From Entamoeba histolytica HM-1:IMSS (Eukaryota; Evosea; Mastigamoebida; Endamoebidae), in NCBI RefSeq assembly GCF_000208925.1, contig NW_001915055.1:1-31365 (forward strand): a stretch of 31,365 nucleotides of DNA. The letters are read 5' to 3'. The position numbers and the translations under genes were made by a program. This document shows positions 8,122-17,029 of the stretch, one piece after another (positions within the stretch are counted from its first letter, which is position 1; every line of letters starts with the position of its first letter). The notes beneath the pieces are model-generated. The model did no database searches and was not told the origin of the DNA. It worked only from the letters and a program-made list of their open reading frames with translations.

Positions 8122-9393
8122 TCAAGCAGAGTACTTAATGAACAGGAAGAATCCTAAGAAGAAGAGAAGGACATAACAACCAAAGACAATAAATGTGTTT
8201 ATTGATCCACTTACTGATTCTTCATAATATAATGTTAATTGTACTTCGTCCATTATATTAATATTCTTCATTGTAATTAAAACTTCTTTACGTCCAGCAA
8301 AAGATAAAAAGGCATCACAATCTTTCACTTCAATATTCTCAATATTTTTTCCTTCTACTTTCAGATATTTGGCATTATCTGGAAGATACACACGAACAAT
8401 AACTTCTTTAGCCATAGCAGTTTTAATAGATGGTAAAGTAATAATTGCTTTACCTTTAGAAATAACAACTTTATTTGGAAGACTATAACCAATCATAAAT
8501 TCTGTTTTCCAACCAGTTAATAAAGGATATCTAGGAAGTGCTATTAAAACTAAATTATCATCATTTAGAAGTAAAGAAGAAGTAGAGATATTTCCAGAAG
8601 TATCTTTATATTGAATAGATGATGCACGAGTATTTAAATTAATTTCAAAGAACCCAATTGCATTTGGGTAATTACCAATATTTTGTTGGAAGTCAAACCT
8701 AGAAAATCCACTAGATAATTGAGCACCTTCATTTGTGAAATCTTCAAACCAATCTTCAACTTTAACAAAAGAAGATATTGTTGGTAAGTCAACGCTATGT
8801 ATCATTTTATTCACTTTGATATGCGGTAATGAATTTGAATGTACAGTTGTTTCAATTACTTCCATTGGAGATAAATCATCAAAAGGACCAAAAGCCGTAG
8901 TATTTTTAATAGTACTATGTTTTATGTCAGAAATAACTTTTAATTTGTCATAATGATGAAGAAGAACTTGACATGATTTAGTTTTTGATTGAGTTAATGG
9001 ACAAAGAAGAAGAGTATAATCGAATTCTTGTGAATCAAATTGACTAATAAATTTTGGAACAGGAAGATAATTATTAATTTGTATATAAGCCATTGTAAGA
9101 GAGATTTTAGGTGTATCTTCAAATTCAACAATAAATTGAGTATATTCTGTTTCATTATGTGTTGTAAATGTTAGTTCTTTCTCTGTTTCTTTATTTAAGA
9201 ATACTAAACTTGAAATTTCATATGACTTAGGAAGATAAAAAGCATACGAATGAAGTGGTTGTTCTGAAGTTACTGTTATATCCATTTTAATTCCTGGATA
9301 TGCTGTTGTAATATCAATGTCTACATTAGCTATTTCATTTGTTGTTGATAAAACAACAGATATAAACAGAAGAAGTATACCAATATTCTTCAT
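8122..9393 (-). CDS. OST1: ribophorin I, oligosaccharyltransferase subunit
   Basis: A subunit of the ER oligosaccharyltransferase, which transfers lipid-linked glycan to Asn of nascent proteins; ribophorin I helps present substrates to the catalytic STT3. The 423-residue protein has a cleavable signal peptide (about 1-17), a luminal beta-rich region, and one C-terminal membrane span (about 398-418) ending in a very short KYSA tail. Family hallmarks include VEDWFEDFTNEGAQLSSGFSR and the PRYPLLTGWKTEF segment. NxS/T sequons occur in the lumenal part (NET, NTT, NIS). It is much shorter than animal ribophorin I (about 600 residues), lacking most of the cytosolic C-terminal domain, which fits a compact protist complex. 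It shares a 341-bp divergent upstream region with the GET4-like gene. Confidence 0.93.
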   Translation of the reverse strand: MKNIGILLLFISVVLSTTNEIANVDIDITTAYPGIKMDITVTSEQPLHSYAFYLPKSYEISSLVFLNKETEKELTFTTHNETEYTQFIVEFEDTPKISLTMAYIQINNYLPVPKFISQFDSQEFDYTLLLCPLTQSKTKSCQVLLHHYDKLKVISDIKHSTIKNTTAFGPFDDLSPMEVIETTVHSNSLPHIKVNKMIHSVDLPTISSFVKVEDWFEDFTNEGAQLSSGFSRFDFQQNIGNYPNAIGFFEINLNTRASSIQYKDTSGNISTSSLLLNDDNLVLIALPRYPLLTGWKTEFMIGYSLPNKVVISKGKAIITLPSIKTAMAKEVIVRVYLPDNAKYLKVEGKNIENIEVKDCDAFLSFAGRKEVLITMKNINIMDEVQLTLYYEESVSGSINTFIVFGCYVLLFFLGFFLFIKYSA

Positions 9394-9406
9394 TTATTTT
9401 GTTTTT

Positions 9407-9421
9407 CTTTTTATTAGTTCC
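9407..9421 (-). promoter_or_regulatory. GAAC-type core promoter of OST1
   Basis: The complement reads GGAACTAATAAAAAG, 14-28 bp upstream of the OST1 start codon. It matches the layout of the element upstream of the Polinton minus-strand gene at 2703. Confidence 0.45.
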
Positions 9422-9734
9422 AGGGTTTTTTAAAGATGAAAGATAAATTAACTATTTTTATCATCAATAATGATAAAATATAACAGAAATAATTAACTGT
9501 TTTTTCAGACGTAGTAAATGATACATACTACTATTTCATTGACTGACATTCTAATAACATAATAGTGAATTTAAAAAAAAAAAGAAATATTCTTTCTTTC
9601 ATATTTCTTTATTTTTATTAAAAAAAGTAAATATAAATAATTTATATTTTAATAAAAAAACACTAATAAACTTATAATAAAAGAAAAAAACATAAAAAAA
9701 AAAAAAAAGAAAAAAAATTAATTTTTAAGATAAA
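9422..9734. other. divergent intergenic region OST1/GET4
   Basis: AT-rich DNA between two divergent genes. It includes a long A-rich leader directly upstream of 9735 (A runs at about 9690-9718). No RNA gene is seen. No clear GAAC element precedes the GET4-like gene. Confidence 0.5.
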
Positions 9735-10589
9735 ATGAGTGGTTTGGAACAAATCTTCAACATATTACATCAAAATATTATTGAAGGAAAATTATATGAA
9801 GCACTAATGCAATATAAGTCTTTATTCAATAGATATTCAAGACGTTCTATTGAACATGGAATTGCTATTATACAAGATGGAGTTGAACAATTATCAAAAC
9901 AAAATGATTTAACGTCATACTTTGGGTTAATTGAGTTTTACGAGAAGTATTTAGAAACACATAGAAATCTTATTAACGATAAGTCAATTATTCCATTTAA
10001 TAATATTATTGAAATACCTGCTTCAGAAGATAAAATTAAACAAGAAGAAGCTATTATTCAATTATTAAATCAAACTTCTTTTAATGATGTTAAAATAAGA
10101 TTAAATAAAGATTTAGGTATTAGTTATATGAATATTGGTAATATCAATAAAGCTCTTGAATCATTCATTAATGATATTAATGATATTGTTATGTTATTTG
10201 ATTATGTAAAACAACACAATAATATCCCTATGGAACAATTAACATTATTATCTGTCCTTAAAGTTTTATTATCAAATACTCCAACTAATGCAAGAAAAAT
10301 TTATCAATTAATACAAGACAAATATAATTATCTTTTATCTTCTCAAGCAATTCAAGTTAGTATTATTTATATTATATTAATAATGAAAGTTGTTGATAAG
10401 AAAGATAAAAAAGAAGATATTGAAATTGCATTTAAAAAAGCAACTTCATCTTTTGAAACCATTTTAAAAGAAAACCAAGTTTTAGTTTTTGTTGATGAAC
10501 TTCATTCTAAGTACTTTGCTAAACCACAATCATCATCTAATCTATTCGCATCATTAATGGAATCAATGATGCAAGGAGGACAACATTAA
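9735..10589 (+). CDS. GET4: GET4/TRC35-like protein, tail-anchored protein targeting
   Basis: A 284-residue helical-repeat protein. In yeast and animals Get4 (TRC35) bridges the chaperone carrying a newly made tail-anchored protein to the Get3 ATPase for ER insertion. Visible evidence is an N-terminal ILHQNIIEGKLYEALMQYKSL segment, matching the family's EGNYYEAHQMYRTL-type first repeat, a series of alpha-hairpins to about residue 260, and a C-terminus ending SSNLFASLMESMMQGG, like the conserved hydrophobic tail of TRC35 proteins. Length fits the family (about 310). Sequence identity is low, so the call rests on the two ends and the helical architecture. The partner genes GET3 and GET5 are not in this window. 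The start ATG follows an A-rich leader. Confidence 0.75.
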   Translation: MSGLEQIFNILHQNIIEGKLYEALMQYKSLFNRYSRRSIEHGIAIIQDGVEQLSKQNDLTSYFGLIEFYEKYLETHRNLINDKSIIPFNNIIEIPASEDKIKQEEAIIQLLNQTSFNDVKIRLNKDLGISYMNIGNINKALESFINDINDIVMLFDYVKQHNNIPMEQLTLLSVLKVLLSNTPTNARKIYQLIQDKYNYLLSSQAIQVSIIYIILIMKVVDKKDKKEDIEIAFKKATSSFETILKENQVLVFVDELHSKYFAKPQSSSNLFASLMESMMQGGQH

Positions 10590-10801
10590 TAAGACTAATT
10601 TATTTCTTAGTTTTGATATTTGAGAAGTTTGAAAGAATAAGGAAGGAAACAAAAGAAACGAAAACGAAAGAAAGAATTTTTAAATCTTTTAACAAAAGAA
10701 AGTGTAGAAAGAAAAAATCTTTTAAAGTCAGAAAAAAAGTTAAAGAAATACTTTGTTTTATTTATATAAGAAGATCTTACTTTCTCTTATATACAATCTT
10801 T

Positions 10802-12667
10802 ATGTCATTAACATATAATATTCGTCCTAAAGAATTACCTAAAAAGCGTTGTGGTATTGTTGGATATGTTGGTAATGACCCTTGTTCAAAATATCTATTT
10901 GAAGGACTTATGATTCTACAGAATAGAGGTTATGACTCAGCTGGAATTGCTTCTATTAATAATAACAAACAACTTATTGTAACAAAATATGCTAGTGAAG
11001 GTAGTACATCTGATTCTTTGAAAATTCTTGAACGTCATTTAAGTGAACATCAAAATAATACAATTGGTATTGCTCATACTCGATGGGCTACTCATGGTTC
11101 TAAAACTAATATTAATGCTCATCCTCATTGTGACCAACATAATAGAATTGCATTAGTTCACAATGGAGTTATCCAAAACTATGCTGAAATTAAAACAGAA
11201 TTATGTGAAAAAGGAATTAAATTTATTTCAGAGACTGACTCAGAAGTTATTGCCCAATTAATTGGATATTATTTGGATCAAGGAGAATCATTAATTGGAT
11301 CATTAAAAAAATGTGAACAAAAGATGATTGGAACTTGGGGAGTAGTTATTGTCTCTATTGCACATCCAAATTGTTTATTTGCAATGAAGAATGGAAGTCC
11401 TTTATTAATTGGGATTGGAGATAAACGTAGATTTATTGCAAGTGAACCAGCTGCATTTGCTAGATATACTCGAGAATTTATTTCATTAAAAGATATGGAA
11501 GTAGCTGTAATAGATGCAAGTAAACCAATTGACTTATCTCGTGTTGAAATTCATCCAGAAGATAATATTGCTCTTTCACCAGCACCATTTGCTCATTGGT
11601 GTATTAAAGAAATTACCGAACAACCAATTGCTGCATCTGCAGCAATGAATTATGGAGGACGATTTATTGATTCAAAGAATGTCAAATTAGGAGGATTAGA
11701 AAGTAAAGCAGAAGAACTTCTTCCAATAAAAAATCTTATAATTTCTGGTTGTGGAACAAGTTATTATGCTTCTATGTTTGGTTGTTCTATAATGCGTAAA
11801 TTAAAATCATTTAATACTGTAGAATTTATTGATGCTGCTGAATTAACACTTGATTGTTTACCAGAAGAAGGAGGAATGCTTGTTGTATCACAATCAGGAG
11901 AAACTAAAGATGTTCATAGAGCATTACAATTAGCACAATCCATTAATATGCCAACTTTTTCTGTTATAAATGCAGTAGGTTCATTAATTGCAAGAACAAC
12001 TATGTGTGGAGTTTATGTTAATGCTGGAAGAGAAAATTCAGTAGCATCTACAAAATCTTTTTCATCCCAAGTAATTTGTTTATGTCTTATTGCAGTATGG
12101 TTTTCACAACATAGAAAATGTATATCAGGAAGAGAACAAGTAATTTCAAGTTTACAAAGAATTCCAACATGTATGGGAATGGCTTTAACGTGTCGTTCAA
12201 ATTTACAAAGAATAGCACATAAACTTATTGAATTAAATACAACTTCAATGTTTATTCTTGGAAAAGGACTTGCTGAAAGTGTTGCTAAAGAAGGAGCATT
12301 AAAGATTAAAGAAATTTCTTATATTCATGCAGAAGGATATTCTGGAGGTGCATTAAAACATGGACCATTTGCTTTAATTGAAAAAGGACTTCCAGTAATT
12401 CTTATTATTTTAGATGATGAACATGCTAATTTAATGAAAGTAGCAGCAGAAGAAATTAAAGCAAGAGGTGCTTATTTAATTATTATCACTGACCGTCAAG
12501 AATTAGCATGTGTTGCTGATGAAATTATTTTAATTTGTAATGCTGGTTTATTAACAGCTCTTGTTGCTGTTGTTCCACTACAAATTTTAGCATATGAATT
12601 ATCTATTGCTAAAGGAATAAATCCGGATAAACCAAGAAATTTAGCAAAAGCAGTTACTGTGGATTAA
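10802..12667 (+). CDS. GFA1: glutamine-fructose-6-phosphate aminotransferase
   Basis: Makes glucosamine-6-phosphate from fructose-6-phosphate and glutamine, the entry step to UDP-GlcNAc used for chitin of the cyst wall, N-glycans and GPI anchors. The 621-residue product has the class II glutaminase domain first: CGIVGY with Cys17, HTRWATHG (about 92-99), HNGVIQNY (about 120-127) and ETDSEV (Asp146). Two SIS domains follow, with SGCGTSYYA, SQSGETKDVHRAL, NSVASTKSFSS and the C-terminal KGINPDKPRNLAKAVTVD. The first ATG is 10802; an open stretch up to 10613 has no ATG and is excluded. Unusually, the catalytic Cys is preceded by 16 residues, while most family members start Met-Cys. Removal of a propeptide, as in some other class II amidotransferases, would be needed to expose it. 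Confidence 0.96.
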   Translation: MSLTYNIRPKELPKKRCGIVGYVGNDPCSKYLFEGLMILQNRGYDSAGIASINNNKQLIVTKYASEGSTSDSLKILERHLSEHQNNTIGIAHTRWATHGSKTNINAHPHCDQHNRIALVHNGVIQNYAEIKTELCEKGIKFISETDSEVIAQLIGYYLDQGESLIGSLKKCEQKMIGTWGVVIVSIAHPNCLFAMKNGSPLLIGIGDKRRFIASEPAAFARYTREFISLKDMEVAVIDASKPIDLSRVEIHPEDNIALSPAPFAHWCIKEITEQPIAASAAMNYGGRFIDSKNVKLGGLESKAEELLPIKNLIISGCGTSYYASMFGCSIMRKLKSFNTVEFIDAAELTLDCLPEEGGMLVVSQSGETKDVHRALQLAQSINMPTFSVINAVGSLIARTTMCGVYVNAGRENSVASTKSFSSQVICLCLIAVWFSQHRKCISGREQVISSLQRIPTCMGMALTCRSNLQRIAHKLIELNTTSMFILGKGLAESVAKEGALKIKEISYIHAEGYSGGALKHGPFALIEKGLPVILIILDDEHANLMKVAAEEIKARGAYLIIITDRQELACVADEIILICNAGLLTALVAVVPLQILAYELSIAKGINPDKPRNLAKAVTVD

Positions 12668-12799
12668 AAATGTTTTAAGTGAACAACTATTTATTGTTTT
12701 AGAAAAGAAAATTTTATAATTTTTTTTTAATAATTGTTATTATTTAAATAAACCCTTTCAAATTTTTATGAAAAGAAAGAAGATTAGATTTAGTAATTA

Positions 12800-13633
12800 A
12801 TGTCAAGACCAGAACATATTGCACCACCAGAATTCTTTTATAATGAAGAAGAAGCTGGAAAATATGCTAGAAATACTCGTATGGCTTATATCCAAACAGA
12901 AATGACAGAAAGAGCATTAGAATTATTAGGAATACCAGAAGAAACTAAAGGATTACATATTCTTGATCTTGGATGTGGTTCAGGATATTCAGGAGAAACC
13001 ATTGAAGAGAATGGACATTATTGGACTGGAATGGATATTTCTCGAGACATGTTAAATATTGCAAAAGAAAATGGTTCAAGCGTTATACAAGGAGATATGG
13101 GAGATTATTTACCATTTAGACCAGGATCATTTGATGGATGTATTTCAATATCTGCAATACAATGGCTTTGTCAAGCAGACAAAAAAACACATAATCCTAT
13201 AACAAGATTAAGAAAACTATTTGAAGCACTCTTTGGGTGTCTTAAACGAGGAACAAGAGCAGTTTTTCAATTATATCCAGAAACACCAAATGATTTAGAA
13301 ATGATTACTAATGCTGCAACACATGCTGGATTTACTGGTGGAGTTGTAGTAGATTTTCCAAATAGTAAAAAAGCAAAGAAATATTATATTGTGTTAATGT
13401 GTGGTCAACAAAAAGGTGCATTACCACAAGCTCAAGGAGTAGAAGTTACTGATGAAAGTGAAGGAATTAAAGTAGATAAAAAGAAGTATAAAGATGCTAC
13501 AAAACCATCGAAATTAAAATATAAAAGTAAAGCTTGGATCTTTAGAAAGAAAGAAAGACAAAGAGAGAAAGGTATGGAAGTTCGACCTGATAGTAAATAC
13601 ACAGGAAGAAGAAGGTCAGGAAAGAAGTTTTAA
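12800..13633 (+). CDS. BUD23: 18S rRNA (guanine-N7) methyltransferase BUD23
   Basis: An SAM-dependent methyltransferase that modifies one guanosine of 18S rRNA during small-subunit maturation in the nucleolus and nucleus, working with TRM112. The 277-residue length is that of the human protein (281). The N-terminus has the family start RPEHIAPPEFFYNEEEAGKY. Motif I is ILDLGCGSGYSG (about 54-65), and acidic Asp79 in GMDIS would contact the ribose of SAM. The AISIQW-like segment reads ISISAIQWLC (about 115-124). The highly basic tail (about 235-277) contains the diagnostic KERQREKGMEVRPDSKYTGR. No frame disruption is seen. The 132-bp upstream spacer lacks an obvious GAAC element. Confidence 0.97.
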   Translation: MSRPEHIAPPEFFYNEEEAGKYARNTRMAYIQTEMTERALELLGIPEETKGLHILDLGCGSGYSGETIEENGHYWTGMDISRDMLNIAKENGSSVIQGDMGDYLPFRPGSFDGCISISAIQWLCQADKKTHNPITRLRKLFEALFGCLKRGTRAVFQLYPETPNDLEMITNAATHAGFTGGVVVDFPNSKKAKKYYIVLMCGQQKGALPQAQGVEVTDESEGIKVDKKKYKDATKPSKLKYKSKAWIFRKKERQREKGMEVRPDSKYTGRRRSGKKF

Positions 13634-13695
13634 ATTGATTGAATTTGTGTGTAATTGAAGAGGTTAAATGTTTACTATAAAGAACTATAAAAAAA

Positions 13696-13706
13696 GAACT
13701 TAAAAG
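13696..13706 (+). promoter_or_regulatory. GAACTTAAAAG core promoter element
   Basis: Located 27-37 bp upstream of the PIG-M start. It is the same word as before the genes at 5541, 15141 and 17030. Confidence 0.55.
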
Positions 13707-13732
13707 AAATTAATTAAAAGAATAATAAATAA

Positions 13733-14971
13733 ATGGGAATAAAAGGTCAAGAAGGGAATTGTATTCTTTTACTTAAAGCTTTTGGAATTAGTTTATTTTT
13801 CCTTAGTGCATTAGGAATTAGAATGGGATTAATAGTCTATGGAATGTATCAAGACCAAAAATTTAATGTAAGATATACTGATATTGATTATGATGTATAT
13901 AATGATGCATCAAGATATTTGGTTAATGGAGAATCTCCTTATAGAAGAGCTACTTATAGATATACACCATTATTAGCAGAGATATTAATCCCAGATATTC
14001 TTTTAAATGAACAATTTGGAAAAATATTATTTAGTATATTTGATATTATTATTGCTTGTATTCAATTTAATTTATTAAGACAAACAAATTCATTTATTAT
14101 GTCATTATTATATACTGCTATTTGGGCATTTAATCCAATGTCAATTGTTATTTCAACAAGAGGAAATGCTGAAGCTGTAGTATGTTTATTTGTTATTTTA
14201 ACATTTTATTTCTTATATAAAAGAAAAATATGGTTATGTTCATTATTCTTTGGATTATCTATTCATATGAAGATTTATCCAGTATTATATTCACTTCCAT
14301 TATTCTTTTGTTTATCTAATTTTTATCCGAGTAAATCATTCTTTACTAAAGAACGATTAATTGCAGTATTTGGAACTGCTTTTGTTTTAATAGGATTAAC
14401 AGGATATTATTATTATCGTTATGGATTTGAATTTCTTTGGGAAACTTATTTATATCATGGAACACGTACAGATCATAGACATAATTTATCAGTCTATTGG
14501 TATTATCTATCATTATCATTTGATTTCCCTAAATCAACAATACGATCATTAATTTCTTTCCTTCCACAAATATTTTGTTTAATTGCAATTGGATTTAGAT
14601 ATTGTAAAAAAGATATTATTTTCTGTTGTTATCTTATGACATGTATTTTTGTTGCATTTAATAAAGTATATACAATGCAATATTTCATTTGGTGGTTTGT
14701 TTTACTTCCATTTGTAGTACCAAAAATAATAGAAGGAGCATTACATCATATCTTTTTAACAATATTTATAATTTTACAATATATCGCATCTTATGGTATT
14801 TGGCTTTATTATGGATATGAACTTGAATTTAAAGGAAAAAATTCAATGTTTAATATCTTCATTGCTGGAATCATTGTGTTTATTGCTAATATTATATTAA
14901 TTATATGGCATATTTACGTATATTCACTCAGTGATTCATTAAGAAAACAAAAACAATTAAAACTAAATTAG
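13733..14971 (+). CDS. PIGM: GPI alpha-1,4-mannosyltransferase I (PIG-M)
   Basis: Adds the first mannose to the GPI precursor in the ER lumen, using dolichol-phosphate-mannose. The 412-residue protein is polytopic, with about 8-10 hydrophobic segments. A luminal loop near the N-terminus carries the acidic glycosyltransferase motif in YTDIDYDVYNDASRYL (DID at 50-52), followed by GESPYRRATYRYTPL, the strongest family signature. Further PIG-M features are NPMSIVISTRGNAE (about 135-148) and HMKIYPVLY (about 180). Length matches the family (about 400-420). GPI anchors are abundant in Entamoeba surface lipophosphopeptidoglycan and the lectin intermediate subunit, so the gene should be essential; that point is known biology and is not shown by the sequence. 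Confidence 0.96.
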   Translation: MGIKGQEGNCILLLKAFGISLFFLSALGIRMGLIVYGMYQDQKFNVRYTDIDYDVYNDASRYLVNGESPYRRATYRYTPLLAEILIPDILLNEQFGKILFSIFDIIIACIQFNLLRQTNSFIMSLLYTAIWAFNPMSIVISTRGNAEAVVCLFVILTFYFLYKRKIWLCSLFFGLSIHMKIYPVLYSLPLFFCLSNFYPSKSFFTKERLIAVFGTAFVLIGLTGYYYYRYGFEFLWETYLYHGTRTDHRHNLSVYWYYLSLSFDFPKSTIRSLISFLPQIFCLIAIGFRYCKKDIIFCCYLMTCIFVAFNKVYTMQYFIWWFVLLPFVVPKIIEGALHHIFLTIFIILQYIASYGIWLYYGYELEFKGKNSMFNIFIAGIIVFIANIILIIWHIYVYSLSDSLRKQKQLKLN

Positions 14972-15105
14972 TTTTAAACAACAAGTTTCTTTGTTAGTTT
15001 TAAACTTCTTTAAAATGAAAGAGGAAAATTCTTCTCAATAACAAAAAAAAAAACAATTTATAATAAAATAAACTATAATAAATTATAATTTAATTAAAAA
15101 AAAAA

Positions 15106-15117
15106 GAACTTAAAAAG
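15106..15117 (+). promoter_or_regulatory. GAACTTAAAAAG core promoter element
   Basis: Located 24-35 bp upstream of the tandem kinase start codon at 15141, within an A-rich leader. Confidence 0.55.
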
Positions 15118-15140
15118 ATGAAGTTTAAATAAAGAAAAAT

Positions 15141-16910
15141 ATGAATAAAGAAAGAGTTAATATCACTCTTGCATCAGAAAGTGAAATTAATCGTTATACT
15201 CTTCAAGAAGTTATTCATTCAAATAAAGATTCTGTTATACAAAATGCAATTGAAAAATCACCTCAAGGAGCAAGAACAGTTGTAATTAAAAGACATTTAA
15301 TTAATATGAATAAAAAAGATATTGTATTACAATATAGTGAAGCATTAAGATTATTACAACAATGTGAACATATAAATATTATTAAAATATATAATTGTTT
15401 TTTTTGTTATTTTAATGGATCATTACAATTTTGGATTGTTATGGAAAAATGTACTCAAATGGACCTTTTATCTTTTATTCGTTCTAATACTTCTTTTGGA
15501 GTTAATGAACAAACAATGTTTTTTATGTGTGATATTTCTTATGCCATTGAATATCTTTCTAAAAACTATTCATTATTTCAATATTCTTTAACCCCAGAAC
15601 ATCTTCTTTTAACTAGAGATCCTTCAAGTCCTATTCCTCTTATTAAATTAACAAATTTATTTTCTTTAGTAACTGACTTAGAAGAATTGTTTTATAAAAA
15701 TTGTTATTATAATCCACCAGAATATCTTAAAAAGAAAATTTTTGATAACTCTGTTATTTGGTCTATTGGAGTAATTTTTTTTATGTTAGTTCATGGACAT
15801 CATCCATTAGAAATTGGAAAAACAGATATAATGTATAATATTCTTCATATGAAACCAATAGAATTTCCTTCTACTAATGATGAATTATTTAAAGACCTTA
15901 TTAAACGAATGTTAGTATATGACCCAAATAAACGAATATCTTTAGACCAATTTTTTTCTCATCCTTTTATTGAGAAATGTAGAAAATTTAAATGGGGAAA
16001 ACCATCTGATCCAAGTATTTATCATCCTATTAAAATTGTTGGTAAAGGAAGTTATGGAACTGTAATATATGCATTACGTATTATTAATGGAGATAAAACT
16101 CCAGTTGCAATTAAAGAAATTCCTTATACTGGAAGGGATTCAATAATAAGAGAAGCACGTGTTATGAGAATGTGTAAACATCCAAATTTAGTAGATTACT
16201 ATGATTATTTTGAATTACCTTATTCTATTTGTGAAGGTGGAAAACAAGGAAAATATTCTTATCTTGTAATGGAATATTGTGACAGAGGAACTTTAGAAAC
16301 ATATTTACATGCAAAAAAAAGACCTTTACAAGATTTTGAAATACTTCATTTTTTATCAGAAATATGTAGTGGTTTATGGTATCTTCATTTTAATAAACAT
16401 CTTCTTCATAGAGACCTTAAACTTGATAACTTTTTATTAAAAACACCAACTCAAATTAATCAAAAACTTCCTCGATTAAAGATTACTGATTATGGATTTT
16501 CAAGAATCTTTGGGACTGAAAGCCAATTGATTACAAGTTTCCTTGGAACTCCTATTTACGCTTCTCCAGAAATATTAAATGAAAAAGGATATACTGTTAA
16601 ATCAGATTTATATAGTGTTGGTGTTATTTTATATGTATTAGCTACAAATCAATTTCCATTTAGTGATGATAAAGATGTCTTCTTAGAAAAAATGAGAAGA
16701 GAAGAACCATTACAATTCCCTCCAGATGTTATTATTGACCCAATGCTTAAAGATTTAATTTGTCATCTCATCACTCATAAAGAAGCAGATCGTTGTAGTT
16801 GGGAAGAATTTTTCCAACACCCTTATGTTCAAAGAGCTGTTCCAATTCATTCATTACCAACTCATAATGATTTTAGACAATTCAAAGAACAAGAGATTGA
16901 TATGATGTAA
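15141..16910 (+). CDS. tandem pseudokinase-protein kinase
   Basis: A 589-residue soluble protein with two kinase folds. The N-terminal one (about 18-280) keeps a VIK lysine (Lys50) and the C-lobe pattern ending RISLDQFFSHPFIE. It has YSLTPEHLLL (148-157) where HRDLKPxN should be and TNL (171-173) for DFG, so it is predicted inactive. The C-terminal one (about 295-565) looks active: GKGSYGTV loop (301-308), Lys325 in VAIKE, HRDLKLDN (423-430), DYG (450-452, a variant of DFG) and GTPIYASPE. It ends in a short unique tail. The segment LPRLKITDYGFSR is reminiscent of the ULK/Atg1-like group, but the subfamily is uncertain. The pairing suggests that the first lobe regulates the second, as in other pseudokinase-kinase proteins; this is inference. 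Confidence 0.92.
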   Translation: MNKERVNITLASESEINRYTLQEVIHSNKDSVIQNAIEKSPQGARTVVIKRHLINMNKKDIVLQYSEALRLLQQCEHINIIKIYNCFFCYFNGSLQFWIVMEKCTQMDLLSFIRSNTSFGVNEQTMFFMCDISYAIEYLSKNYSLFQYSLTPEHLLLTRDPSSPIPLIKLTNLFSLVTDLEELFYKNCYYNPPEYLKKKIFDNSVIWSIGVIFFMLVHGHHPLEIGKTDIMYNILHMKPIEFPSTNDELFKDLIKRMLVYDPNKRISLDQFFSHPFIEKCRKFKWGKPSDPSIYHPIKIVGKGSYGTVIYALRIINGDKTPVAIKEIPYTGRDSIIREARVMRMCKHPNLVDYYDYFELPYSICEGGKQGKYSYLVMEYCDRGTLETYLHAKKRPLQDFEILHFLSEICSGLWYLHFNKHLLHRDLKLDNFLLKTPTQINQKLPRLKITDYGFSRIFGTESQLITSFLGTPIYASPEILNEKGYTVKSDLYSVGVILYVLATNQFPFSDDKDVFLEKMRREEPLQFPPDVIIDPMLKDLICHLITHKEADRCSWEEFFQHPYVQRAVPIHSLPTHNDFRQFKEQEIDMM

Positions 16911-16954
16911 ATGATTCATTTTATTGTTATATAAAACTTTAATTTGTATTAGAT

Positions 16955-16968
16955 GAACTTAAAAAGAG
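16955..16968 (+). promoter_or_regulatory. GAACTTAAAAAGAG core promoter element
   Basis: Located about 62-75 bp upstream of the ATG at 17030, farther than the other copies of this word. This suggests either a longer leader or an initiator nearer the ATG. Confidence 0.5.
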
Positions 16969-17029
16969 ATTTTAAGATAAAGAAAAAAGAAAAAAAAGTA
17001 ATTATAAGATTTTTTATTATCATTGTGAT

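Noticed and set aside
10613..10801. 63-residue basic N-terminal extension of the aminotransferase
   Set aside because: It contains no ATG before 10802, and the sequence is Lys/Arg-rich read-through of the leader.
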